Shown here: piece after piece, positions 39,841 to 48,069 of the stretch
Numbering within the stretch: the stretch's first letter is position 1
Layout of the letters: each line of letters begins with the position of its first letter
Assembly: GCF_000612505.1 (NCBI RefSeq)
Contig: NZ_CP004078.1
Span: 851,001-915,000, forward strand
Direction of reading: 5' to 3'
From: Paenibacillus sabinae T27
Lineage (GTDB): Bacteria; Bacillota; Bacilli; Paenibacillales; Paenibacillaceae
Length of the DNA: 64,000 nucleotides
Notes under the pieces: generated by a model
Told to the model about the DNA's origin: nothing
Databases searched by the model: none
The model's input: the letters and a program-made list of their open reading frames with translations, nothing else
Position numbers and translations under genes: made by a program

Positions 39841-40449
39841 TTACAAATCTGAAGGCAAACCATAAAGATACATCGAAGTACAATCTGAATTTTGAAGTAA
39901 TACGGTGGTTGTTTTTATGTTTGGTGTCGTGTAAATCACAGGATAATCCATTTCATCGTATAATTCACGAATAGGAAAAGCCAATTTCTCTTCTTCTAGT
40001 GAGAACTGAGCATCCACCCCCAATTTATTTCCACGTGCATCTAAACGAATCCATTTTCCAATTGACCTCAGATAAACGGCATTTAACGCATGGATAACGT
40101 AACCTGTATCAGGAGTATCTCCTAAAGTTAGACGTTGGTAACAGAAACCAGTTGGTATTCCTTGGCACCTTAATAAAGCACACAATAGATTCGATTTTGC
40201 ATAACAAATTCCTTCTTTGAAGAAAAGGACTTCAGATGCTCTGCATGTAATGCGTGAACTTTGAATATCCCACGAATGAGATATGTTATCACGAACAAAT
40301 TCAAACGCGGATTTAACAAATTCAATTTCATTTAACGATTGGCTATATAATTCTGTTGTTATATCTTTTATCGAGAAATGACCATAATCAACTTCTTCAG
40401 TTTCTTCTAAATAATCATCCAGGTTACTGGATTCACATGTAAGTTCCAT
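39841..40449 (-). CDS. Transglutaminase-like (papain-fold) domain protein
   Basis: 202 residues. The catalytic triad is visible: Cys82 in EGICYAKSNLLCALLR, His120 in YVIHALNAVYL and Asp137 in WIRLDARGN. This is the transglutaminase-like superfamily (PF01841), whose bacterial members are proteases or amidases as often as cross-linkers. No signal peptide, so probably cytosolic. Transcribed alone, with its own terminator. Confidence 0.85.
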   Translation of the reverse strand: MELTCESSNLDDYLEETEEVDYGHFSIKDITTELYSQSLNEIEFVKSAFEFVRDNISHSWDIQSSRITCRASEVLFFKEGICYAKSNLLCALLRCQGIPTGFCYQRLTLGDTPDTGYVIHALNAVYLRSIGKWIRLDARGNKLGVDAQFSLEEEKLAFPIRELYDEMDYPVIYTTPNIKTTTVLLQNSDCTSMYLYGLPSDL

Positions 40450-40618
40450 TATTCCTCTCCCTCAAACGTTTATTTGCATTGCAATTTCATCACATGACTT
40501 GAATTTTGAACAATTAATATAATCCTTCCATATTTTTGTGGCAATTTGTCTTTATCTACAAAAACGTATTTCTGCTAAGTCAAAATCTAATGTATGTAAA
40601 CTGGTCACTCCGACTATT

Positions 40619-40729
40619 TTAGTTCAACTGCCACATAGAAGCATTGTAATAGTTGTCCCGGAACTCGGACTGTTCTATTAATTCATATATCGCCTCTGAA
40701 TCACTCAGTACTGCCTTTCTTATCAGCAT
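40619..40729 (-). pseudogene. GNAT acetyltransferase N-terminal fragment
   Basis: On the minus strand an AGAGGGGG site precedes an ATG and 36 codons that begin MLIRKAVLSDSEAIYELI, the standard first strand and helix of GNAT N-acetyltransferases. The frame then runs into EQSEFRDNYYNASMWQLN and stops; the acetyl-CoA-binding part is absent. A remnant left by rearrangement. Confidence 0.6.
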
Positions 40730-41100
40730 CTATAAACCCCCTCTACTAAAATGGAAACTATTTGAAACAGCATTAATAATTATGCAACATAATGGATATT
40801 TATTCAATATAAATTTTGGTTTAACGTACGGTCATAAGTGTCATAAATCTAGGATTTCTTGCCCTCTTCAAGGCGCTTATCTTACATCTATCGAATATTC
40901 AAAAAATTTCAGGCGTGTCAAACAGCCATAAACTCTGTTGTAGCCTGTATTTGTCGATGGCTAGGCAATGGGAGGGGTACACAATACATTGCTCAGAAGC
41001 TAAATATGAACGTCTGAGCGATGTATACTATGCACCCTGACATTATCCTACATATCGTTTAGTTGAAAAGATTGAAGTTCAAGCGGATGGCTCGCATGGT
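40730..41100. other. AT-rich gap with repeat R1
   Basis: 371 bases with R1 copy 2 and no gene, terminator or motif I can support. The 40450-40618 stretch on the other side of the GNAT fragment is likewise empty. Confidence 0.4.
40900..40935 (+). repeat. Short direct repeat R1, copy 2
   Basis: 36 bases nearly identical to 36176-36212. Confidence 0.75.
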
Positions 41101-41736
41101 TTAGCCATGCCGGTACTGAGGCATATGCGGAGTTTGTTGGTACGTTTGATAATATTGTTGATTGAATTGTTGTTGATACTGTAAACACATCTGGGAAAGA
41201 TAACTGCTGCAGTTTGTATAAGGACCTATATAAGTTGTTGGTTGAACGGGTTCAATGGCTTCCCTCCATTTATTTTCATCCATACAGTAAGTGTATGCCA
41301 TAATATTCGCGGGAGTAAATTTCAAAATGTCCGAACCTAAAATCACCTCTGGAGTTGGTGCATCAAAAATAGCCAATAGATGAGAGTTATCAGCATTAGC
41401 TATTTCATAATGCCACCACCCTTGTGGAACATTTGCCACTTGACCGGGGGTAATAGAGTAATTCAGAATTTGCTTTGTAAAGGGGTTCAGTATGGATACC
41501 GTTGCAGCACCAGAAATACAGTAGACTAACTCGGCAGCATTTTGGTGATAATGCGGTTCTACAACATTATTGGCGCTTAGGAAAATATCCAACAAAGACA
41601 CATTTTCCAAAGTGTTTAATTGTTGAATACCTAAAACGTTAATGTAATTGTTGTTATCTTTTTTAAACAAAGGGCTGGTATTTACGTCAAATGCGTATTG
41701 AGTTGATGGAGAGGTGTAATCAATATTTGAAGCCAT
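41101..41736 (-). CDS. Cupin domain protein
   Basis: 211 residues. A single cupin barrel has the metal ligands His62, His64 and Glu69 (EPHYHQNAAELVYCISG) and His109 (PQGWWHYEI), the pattern of oxalate-decarboxylase-like bicupins reduced to one domain. The C-terminal 40 residues are Gln/Tyr-rich (YQQQFNQQYYQTYQQ), as in several spore-coat proteins. No signal peptide. A spore-coat role is an inference from that tail. Confidence 0.8.
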   Translation of the reverse strand: MASNIDYTSPSTQYAFDVNTSPLFKKDNNNYINVLGIQQLNTLENVSLLDIFLSANNVVEPHYHQNAAELVYCISGAATVSILNPFTKQILNYSITPGQVANVPQGWWHYEIANADNSHLLAIFDAPTPEVILGSDILKFTPANIMAYTYCMDENKWREAIEPVQPTTYIGPYTNCSSYLSQMCLQYQQQFNQQYYQTYQQTPHMPQYRHG

Positions 41737-41794
41737 AATATTCGCCTCTTTACATTAGGAACTTTATAGGCATTTATATGCAATTTCAGTTTGT

Positions 41795-42305
41795 TCGGTG
41801 TTTATAACTCACGAACACGTCCAAAACGGGTATTGAATCAATGTGCGTACATTGTTTTAATCTATCTGAAAGGAAAGTATACAAACACATGGAACAGCAA
41901 TCCGTTCTAGACAAAATGAAATTTCGAGCAAGGCAATTAAAGTCTAATTTAATCATTCTATATCTGTCTTACAGCGACCCTAGGGTCAAATGGTATGCAA
42001 AACTGTTTACATTGTGCGTTGTAGCTTATGCGTTTAGCCCCATCGACCTAATTCCTGACTTCATCCCAATTTTGGGATATTTAGACGATTTAATCATCGT
42101 CCCCTTAGGAATATTTCTTGCCCTTAAAATGCTTCCCAAAGATGTAATTGAAGAAAACAGAGCAAAGGCTCAGGAAATAAAAAGCAAGCCCAAGAACTGG
42201 TTTACGGCAACATTGTTCATCGCTGTTTGGGTACTTCTTGCCATTTGGGTTTCAATGTTTATCTATATGAGATTCTTTTAAAGGTGGGCACAATGAATTA
42301 AAGTT
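41795..42305 (+). repeat. 0.5-kb direct repeat R2, copy 2
   Basis: Matches 36599-37094. Its right end (AATGAATTAAAGTT at 42292-42305) is directly followed by the 5'-truncated sugar-permease gene, making this a sharp junction between AT-rich and GC-rich DNA. Confidence 0.85.
41889..42281 (+). CDS. YkvA (DUF1232) membrane protein, intact copy
   Basis: 130 residues from the ATG at 41889, which follows AAAGGAAAG. The YkvA hairpin KLFTLCVVAYAFSPIDLIPDFIPILGYLDDLIIVPLGI lies near residues 35-75, and a second hydrophobic segment closes the protein (TATLFIAVWVLLAIWVSMFIYM). Small integral membrane protein of unknown role. The frameshifted twin is at 36693. Confidence 0.8.
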   Translation: MEQQSVLDKMKFRARQLKSNLIILYLSYSDPRVKWYAKLFTLCVVAYAFSPIDLIPDFIPILGYLDDLIIVPLGIFLALKMLPKDVIEENRAKAQEIKSKPKNWFTATLFIAVWVLLAIWVSMFIYMRFF

Positions 42306-42318
42306 ATGGGACAGCGAA

Positions 42319-43065
42319 TTGGTCGGCCTGGACCACTTTTACGCGTTCGTCAATGGTCATTATTTCTGGCGGTTGCTGCGAAATACGCTGCTGCTGAGCG
42401 CTTACTCTCTGTTGTTCGAGTTTACGACACCGATCGTACTGGCCTTGCTCATCAATGAGGTGCGCAGCCGCTTTTTCAGGAATGTTGTCCAGACCGTCTC
42501 GTACATGCCCTATTTTGTTTCATTGATCGTCGTCTGCGGCATTGTGAAGGATCTGACCAGAAGTGACGGGCTAGTGAATCTGGTCTACACGTTTATAAGC
42601 GGAACAGACGGCCAGGATATGCTTCAGCAGCCCGGCCTTTTCCGGGGCGTCTATGTACTGTCAGAAATTTGGCAGCGGGCAGGGTGGGAATCGATTATTT
42701 ACATGGCGGCGCTGACCGCGATTGATCCGAAGCAATACGAGGCCGCCCGCATCGACGGCGCAAGCCGGCTGCGTCAGATGTGGAGCATCACGCTGCCCGG
42801 TCTTGCACCGACGATTATTATCATGCTGATTCTGCGGCTCGGGTATATGCTGGAGGTCGGTTACGAGAAAATCATCCTGCTCTACAACCCCGTTACCTAC
42901 GAGACGGCGGATGTGATATCCACCTTCGTATATCGAAAAGGGCTGATCGACTTCGACTGGAGCTTCAGCTCCGCGGTTGGTCTCTTTAATTCCGTGATTA
43001 ATTTGGCCGTACTACTGTTTGCGAATGCCTTGAGCCGCAGACTGAGCCGAAACAGTTTATGGTAA
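42319..43065 (+). pseudogene. LplB-type sugar ABC permease, 5'-truncated
   Basis: Open frame of 248 codons beginning VGLDHFYAFVNGHYFWRLLRNTLLLS. Family members are about 310-320 residues and have a first membrane helix and linker before this point, so about 70 codons are missing. The EAA loop (YEAARIDGASRLRQMWSITLPGLAP) is intact. The break coincides with the end of repeat R2. A TTG at 42319 is in frame, but there is no good ribosome site. Unlikely to work. Confidence 0.8.
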
Positions 43066-43075
43066 GGAGGAACCT

Positions 43076-43945
43076 ATGCGCTTATCCGATCGTTTGTTGG
43101 ACGTCGTCGTCTATACGCTGCTGGCGGTACTTATCGCGGTCACGTTATATCCGCTTCTCTATGTGCTCTTCGCTTCACTCAGCGACGGGGATCGGCTGCT
43201 TGCCCACCGGGGGCTTCTCTTGAAGCCTCTCGGATTCGTCACATTTGCGTACGAGCGCGCTTTATCCAACCCGGCCGTCTGGACGGGTTACTGGAACACA
43301 ATCCGGCTGGTCGCCGGCGGGGTCGTCCTAAATTTGATACTGACCATTTTGGGGGCTTACGTCCTGTCAAGGAGCAACGTGCTGTGGAATAAGGTTCTGA
43401 TGATTTTCGTGGTCGTGACGATGTTCTTCAGCGGAGGCATGATTCCGTTCTATCTGGTCGTCAAGCAGCTTGGCCTGATGAACACGTTATGGGCGCTTCT
43501 TCTTCCGTTCGCAGTGAAGACGTTCCACCTCATCATTATGAGAACGGCCTTTCTATCACTGCCTCCCAGCTTGGAGGAAGCTGCCCAGATCGACGGTGCC
43601 GGCCACCTTACGATGTTGACGAGGATTGTCGTGCCACTCTCCATGCCTGTGATTGCGGTCATCCTGCTATATACAGCTGTCGACAAATGGAACATGTGGT
43701 TTTTCCCGTCGATGTTCATCCAGGATCGCACGCTGTATCCGCTCCAGCTCATGCTCCGCGAAATTCTCATTAACAACCAGACGGATACGATCTCCTCCGG
43801 CACCGGCGTGGGGGAAGCGCTGAAAATCGGCGAAACGATCAAATACGCGACGATCATCATCGCCACCGTGCCTGTGCTGTTCGTGTATCCGTTCCTTCAA
43901 CGCTTTTTCGTCAAAGGTGCTCTGGTCGGATCTATCAAAGGGTAA
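43076..43945 (+). CDS. LplC/YtcP-type sugar ABC permease
   Basis: 289 residues, six membrane segments, with the EAA loop LEEAAQIDGAGHLTMLTRIVVPLSMP near residue 165 and the family ending LQRFFVKGALVGSIKG. The ATG follows AAGGAGG. It pairs with the truncated LplB-type gene ten bases upstream; without that partner the importer cannot assemble unless another LplB substitutes. No binding-protein gene follows here. The orphan binding protein at position 1 is of the right family. Confidence 0.9.
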   Translation: MRLSDRLLDVVVYTLLAVLIAVTLYPLLYVLFASLSDGDRLLAHRGLLLKPLGFVTFAYERALSNPAVWTGYWNTIRLVAGGVVLNLILTILGAYVLSRSNVLWNKVLMIFVVVTMFFSGGMIPFYLVVKQLGLMNTLWALLLPFAVKTFHLIIMRTAFLSLPPSLEEAAQIDGAGHLTMLTRIVVPLSMPVIAVILLYTAVDKWNMWFFPSMFIQDRTLYPLQLMLREILINNQTDTISSGTGVGEALKIGETIKYATIIIATVPVLFVYPFLQRFFVKGALVGSIKG

Positions 43946-44082
43946 TGAAACGCATGAAACCAATCGAAATCTTCAAGGCTCTATCGAATGAATCGAAGAT
44001 GCAAATTTTACAATGGTTGATTGAATGGAATATATTGGAGTTAAGGCGTGAGAGTGATTACTATCATGCCTTTTCTTTTTGA
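43945..44082 (+). pseudogene. ArsR family regulator N-terminal fragment
   Basis: The frame begins in the permease stop (TAATG) and reads MKPIEIFKALSNESKMQILQWL, the first helices of ArsR-type repressors, then passes through a terminator hairpin and stops. The DNA-recognition helix is missing, so a deletion has joined the start of the gene to a terminator region. Confidence 0.7.
44045..44074 (+). terminator. Terminator within the ArsR fragment
   Basis: GGCGTGA (44045-44051) pairs with TCATGCC (44064-44070), one G-U, followed by TTTTCTTTTT. It would end transcription from the permease genes. Confidence 0.65.
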
Positions 44083-44118
44083 AAGTTGAAACATTAATAA
44101 GCCAAGGAGGTGTGAAGA

Positions 44119-44493
44119 TTGAAAATACTTGCAATAATCGGGAGTCCTAAAACAAATGGAAATACGTATAGGACTGTTAATCAAATAGAAAGAGAATTGA
44201 ATGAAAAGAATGATGAAAGAACTTTTTGGACCGCTTTGCTTACCGCTGCCATCGACCAGATTTCCATGGAAAAAAAGCAATGGTAGTAGTGTCAACGGGA
44301 GCAGTTGGTCTTAGCTTCGTTGCTTCGCTGTTGTCTTTTATGCTAGGTATTCTACAAAAAATTAATTGATGCAAGCCCCGTAAAGCCATCGTTGTTAAAA
44401 CTATTAGCATTTAAAATGCAGCAAACAGCATTTTCAAATGCACCTCAAGACTTGGCTGACTTTAAATTCTGGAAGGAAAAAGGTTGGCTGTAG
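44119..44493 (+). pseudogene. Flavodoxin-fold NAD(P)H-dependent FMN reductase, decayed
   Basis: A TTG after AAGGAGGTG starts MKILAIIGSPKTNGNTYRTV, the flavodoxin-reductase phosphate-binding loop. The frame then shifts; the second frame reads [20 protein letters not shown] then [16 protein letters not shown], and a third frame ends KLLAFKMQQTAFSNAP then DFKFWKEKGWL. Some central codons are also missing. Three frames of one gene show a decayed copy. Confidence 0.8.
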
Positions 44494-44611
44494 AAAAAAG
44501 AAGATTATTATTATAAAGTACATGTAGGAATAGTTATTAAAATATTTGTATCCCTTATTTCTAAATTATTTATAAAATATTGAGGTTTAATAAAAGAAGA
44601 GGGTTCATGTT

Positions 44612-45574
44612 ATGCCAAAAAAGGATAATATGCTGGCAATTCTATGGATGCTGAATTCGGGCGTAAAAATGACTGCAAAACAAATATCCGAAAAGTTAGA
44701 AATAAATATAAGGACAGTTTATCGGTACATTGATGCACTATGTGCCAGTGGAGTGCCTATAATATCCGACACAGGTCATAATGGTGGGTATAGCTTGCTG
44801 AATCATTTTATTAGAGCACCTCTGCTATTTAATATTGAGGAAAAAAAGGCACTCCTTCATGCTGCTGTTTTTGCAAAAGAAGCCGGATACCCTTTGAGTG
44901 AGGCATTAGGCAATGCGACATCAAAATTGAAAATGTATTCGAATCAGGAGCAGGAAAGTAGACTAAGCCGTTATTTAGCCGGATTTGAAGTTATAAACCG
45001 CATGGGAAACCCTTCTGTTCAGCCAGTATTGGCGGAATTGGAGCAGGCTGTAGCAAACCAATTCTCTGTAGAAATTGATTATCGCACAAGGCAGGAAGAA
45101 CAACCCAAGAATAGGGTGATAGACCCCTATGGAATGGTTTACTGGAACAATAAATGGTATACTGTTGCATTTTGCCACCTAAGGAATGAGATTCGCAGCT
45201 TCCGGGCAGAACGGATTCTACAAATCAAGCGTACTCAAATCATATTTAAGCGTTCCGAAGCATTTTCGGCCCGTGAATTTTTTATGCAAAATCTGTTACC
45301 AGATTTAGCGTGCAAGGACGGGTTAATTTCTTTAATTATCGAAGGCAGGTCAGAGGCATTGGATGACTTATGCCTGCATTGGTTTTTGGGGCATCATCTG
45401 AAAGAGCGGACATCAAATCAAGCAATCTTTTTACTTGAGGAAAAATCAATTCATACATATGTCCCTAATTTTCTCCTATCCTACGGGAAATCCATTCAAG
45501 TAATCGAACCACAGAGTTTGAAGGGAAAACTTGTTGCTATTGCGTCGGAGTTAATGGAATACTATCAACTTTAA
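44612..45574 (+). CDS. HTH and WYL domain transcriptional regulator (YafY type)
   Basis: 320 residues. An N-terminal HTH-11 winged helix (ILWMLNSGVKMTAKQISEKLEINIRTVYRYIDALCASGVPI) is followed by a WYL domain near residues 150-230, with NRVIDPYGMVYWNNKWYTVAFCHLRNEIRSFRAERI. WYL domains sense nucleic acid or other ligands and control DNA-repair or stress genes. It lies 113 bases before a DJ-1/PfpI-like gene with a terminator between, and probably regulates it (inference). Confidence 0.88.
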   Translation: MPKKDNMLAILWMLNSGVKMTAKQISEKLEINIRTVYRYIDALCASGVPIISDTGHNGGYSLLNHFIRAPLLFNIEEKKALLHAAVFAKEAGYPLSEALGNATSKLKMYSNQEQESRLSRYLAGFEVINRMGNPSVQPVLAELEQAVANQFSVEIDYRTRQEEQPKNRVIDPYGMVYWNNKWYTVAFCHLRNEIRSFRAERILQIKRTQIIFKRSEAFSAREFFMQNLLPDLACKDGLISLIIEGRSEALDDLCLHWFLGHHLKERTSNQAIFLLEEKSIHTYVPNFLLSYGKSIQVIEPQSLKGKLVAIASELMEYYQL

Positions 45575-45612
45575 TAGCTTCACTGACAGCAGATGTCAGT
45601 GAAGCTATTTTA
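45574..45612 (+). terminator. Terminator after the WYL regulator
   Basis: A perfect 15-base stem around a five-base loop, followed by TTTTA. It begins at the stop codon. Confidence 0.85.
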
Positions 45613-45687
45613 TAATGGTGATAATCATTGATTACCGATGAATGATTGGTATCACTTGATGAATTGTAAAATGAGGAGAACTTACAA

Positions 45688-46314
45688 ATGAATAATACGG
45701 TATATCTTTATGTGTTTGACACAATGTCAGACTGGGAAATAGGTTACTTAACTGCCGAGCTGAACTCGGGAAGATATTATGAAAAGGGGCTGTCCCCATC
45801 AAAAATAGTTACCGTGGGAATTGAAAAAACTCCTGTGACTACAATGGGCGGATTGAAAATACTGCCTGACATCAAACTGGATGAGTGCAGCATTGAAAGC
45901 ACAGATGCACTGATTTTACCCGGTGGAGAGACATGGTTAGAAGCAATTCACCAACCCATCTTAAAAATCGTTGAGAAGTGTTTAAAGAAAGGTGTATTGG
46001 TTGCCGCAATTTGTGGTGCTACAATGGCACTTGCCCAGACAGGATTGCTGAATTCGCGTTGGCATACAAGCAATGATTTGGAATACCTTAAAATGATCTG
46101 TCCCACTTACACGGGCGAAAAGTATTACAAAATGGAGTCTGCTGTAACTGATGGAAAACTGATCACTGCATCTGGAATAGCTCCGTTGGAGTTTTCTGTA
46201 CACGTCTTGAGAGCTCTGGGTGTGTTTTCTTCAAAAACATTAGATGCCTGGTATCGTCTTAATAAGTCTCATGAATCCAAATATTTCTATGAATTGATGA
46301 TTTCAATCCAATGA
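45688..46314 (+). CDS. DJ-1/PfpI family protein
   Basis: 208 residues. The nucleophile elbow is AAICGATMALAQTGLL with Cys109, and DALILPGGETW near residue 75 forms the neighbouring turn. The family covers glyoxalases, chaperone-like stress proteins and amidase-like enzymes. Cytosolic. Placed directly after the WYL regulator, a common pairing of regulator and DJ-1-type target in Bacilli. Confidence 0.85.
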   Translation: MNNTVYLYVFDTMSDWEIGYLTAELNSGRYYEKGLSPSKIVTVGIEKTPVTTMGGLKILPDIKLDECSIESTDALILPGGETWLEAIHQPILKIVEKCLKKGVLVAAICGATMALAQTGLLNSRWHTSNDLEYLKMICPTYTGEKYYKMESAVTDGKLITASGIAPLEFSVHVLRALGVFSSKTLDAWYRLNKSHESKYFYELMISIQ

Positions 46315-46374
46315 AGGTTCACACTCGTCCTTGGTCAGATGCTTATCACGGAAATGTCTAAAATTTTAATTGTT

Positions 46375-46476
46375 ATGCAGATCATCGGAAGCTTTTATAT
46401 GTTCTATCTCGCTTTTATTGGCAGTACGATTGAGTGGTATGACTTTTTCCTCCTTATCTTTTGCCAGAATCCATGA
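46375..46476 (+). pseudogene. MHS-family MFS transporter fragment
   Basis: A 33-codon frame encodes FYLAFIGSTIEWYDFF-type sequence (FYMFYLAFIGSTIEWYDFFL), the first-helix signature of metabolite:H+ symporters such as ProP and KgtP. It stops at once after the motif; the rest of the gene is absent. Confidence 0.65.
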
Positions 46477-46503
46477 ATAAGCGAGTCCCATATTCCAAGC
46501 AAA

Positions 46504-46549
46504 AGAACCTTCAAATCCACCCATGAAGTGGAGATGAGGGTTCTTTTTT
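46504..46549. terminator. Bidirectional terminator between converging transcripts
   Basis: AGAACC and TCCAC pair with GTGGA and GGTTCT, an interrupted stem, followed by seven T on the plus strand and TTCTTTTG on the minus. It overlaps the end of the marR-type gene. Confidence 0.7.
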
Positions 46550-47082
46550 CACGCGTGAAGCTGATCCAATCCATTAAATTTTCTAAGCATCGTAATGAAT
46601 GCTTCAAGCTGATCATTGTCCCAATTGGAAATTCGCTCATAGAATGCGGTTTCTTTCTCCTTAAGGGCATGAATGGTCATTTGGTGTCCGAGCTCAGTGA
46701 GAGACAGAAGGACCCCTCGTCCATCATCGGGCGAATTTTCTCTATTCACATAACCTAAAGTCTCAAGCTGTTTAACAAGGCGGCTAACGGAGCTGCGGTC
46801 CATGGCTGTGGATTCCGCGAGAGCGGCAGCGCTTGTTGGTCCGTAGGAATAGAGCCAACGAATAATATGGAAGGCCGCAGGCTGGATGGAAGGATCGAAA
46901 CGTCCTGCAGTTCTGACACTTAGCGCATGGGAGGCGCTGATAAGCGCATGAAGCTGTTCGCCAAGCTGTAGTTCCAATTGCTCTCTTATCTCATTTTTGC
47001 CCATGTCATGATCTTGATTATGTTCCACTGCTTTGCCCACATCCTCTATCGATAAGATTAAATTTGTATAAGTAGTTGACAT
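46549..47082 (-). CDS. MarR family transcriptional regulator
   Basis: 177 residues as drawn. The winged helix is clear: FHIIRWLYSYGPTSAAALAESTAMDRSSVSRLVKQLETLGYVNRENSPDDGRGVLLSLTELG. Divergent from the SDR-MFS operon, which it probably represses through TTGACATATGTCAA. The predicted start of transcription falls on the first ATG (47082), so either the message is leaderless or translation starts at the ATG at 47004, giving 151 residues, the usual MarR length. Confidence 0.88.
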   Translation of the reverse strand: MSTTYTNLILSIEDVGKAVEHNQDHDMGKNEIREQLELQLGEQLHALISASHALSVRTAGRFDPSIQPAAFHIIRWLYSYGPTSAAALAESTAMDRSSVSRLVKQLETLGYVNRENSPDDGRGVLLSLTELGHQMTIHALKEKETAFYERISNWDNDQLEAFITMLRKFNGLDQLHA

Positions 47083-47088
47083 ATATCC

Positions 47089-47117
47089 ATTAAATCAATA
47101 TAGTTGACATATGTCAA
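47089..47117 (-). promoter_or_regulatory. MarR-type operator and marR promoter
   Basis: A perfect 14-base palindrome TTGACATATGTCAA (47104-47117) includes the -35 of the minus-strand promoter: TTGACA, 17 bases, TTTAAT (47094-47089). A second half-site, TTGACATATATCC, lies at 47077-47089. Occupancy would block both the regulator and the SDR operon. Confidence 0.75.
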
Positions 47118-47196
47118 TCAAATATTGACCGTAGCCATTTTTCTAGAGCTTAGGAATTATTGCACAAAAAAGTATACCACACAGAGGAGAATTATT

Positions 47197-48069
47197 ATGA
47201 CTAAACCCATCGTCGTCATCACTGGAGCAACTAGCGGGCTGGGGCGAATTGTTGCCATGGATTTGGCGAAACGCGGTGCTCACCTTGTCATGACGGCCAG
47301 AAGTAAGGAGAAGGCTGAGGCAACAAGGCAATGGATCAAAGAAAGCTCACCTTCAACAAAAGTAGATTTCTTTTATGGGGACTTGTCCCTGATGAAGGAT
47401 GTGAAACGTGTTGGACAGGAAATTACAGCTGCTTTTCCCAAGATTGATGTGCTAGTGAACAATGCAGGGCTCCATGCCTTTGAACAGCGGAGTACCTCTG
47501 AGGGATTTCCTGAAATGATTGCGGTGAACTACTTGGCACCATGGTTATTGACACAAGTGCTGGAACCATCCTTAAGGAACGCGGGAAAGGCCAGAATTGT
47601 AAATGTGGCTTCAGAAGCCTCGCGAAATCACGGGATTCTAAAGCTGCCGGGTGATTTAACCGATACCACTCCATTTACAGCCAGAGGCTCATCTGCCATC
47701 TACGGAAAAACCAAGCTCCTCAATATTATGTTCACAGCTGAACTGGGCCGCCGGTTAACCGGAACCGGAATCAGTGTAAATGCATTGAACCCCGGGTTCA
47801 ATGTTACAGGACTTGGACGTGAGCTTTGGTTCGCGCCCATACTTGAACGCATCTTAAAATTACTCCATATTGGCGACCCGCGTAAAGGAGCTGAAATCAT
47901 CACCCGGTTGGTTGTGGACCCGAAGTACCAGAAGGTGACGGGAGGATATTTTAACGTTGGAACCGGGGATTCCATTGGGCCTGTGAGCCCGGGCGGGGAT
48001 ACTGAAATGCAGAACAAGTTATGGAGGGCAACCGCAGATCTTTTGGAACAAAAAGGAGTGCTGAATTAA
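47197..48069 (+). CDS. Short-chain dehydrogenase/reductase (retinol-dehydrogenase-like)
   Basis: 290 residues from the ATG at 47197, which follows GAGGAG. The cofactor motif TGATSGLG lies at 9-16, VNNAG near residue 87, and the catalytic Tyr169-x-x-x-Lys173 is in IYGKTKLL. The R40-region TARSKEKAEA favours NADPH. It overlaps the downstream MFS gene by one base (TAATG) and is divergent from marR, so it may modify the compound exported by that pump. Confidence 0.9.
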   Translation: MTKPIVVITGATSGLGRIVAMDLAKRGAHLVMTARSKEKAEATRQWIKESSPSTKVDFFYGDLSLMKDVKRVGQEITAAFPKIDVLVNNAGLHAFEQRSTSEGFPEMIAVNYLAPWLLTQVLEPSLRNAGKARIVNVASEASRNHGILKLPGDLTDTTPFTARGSSAIYGKTKLLNIMFTAELGRRLTGTGISVNALNPGFNVTGLGRELWFAPILERILKLLHIGDPRKGAEIITRLVVDPKYQKVTGGYFNVGTGDSIGPVSPGGDTEMQNKLWRATADLLEQKGVLN

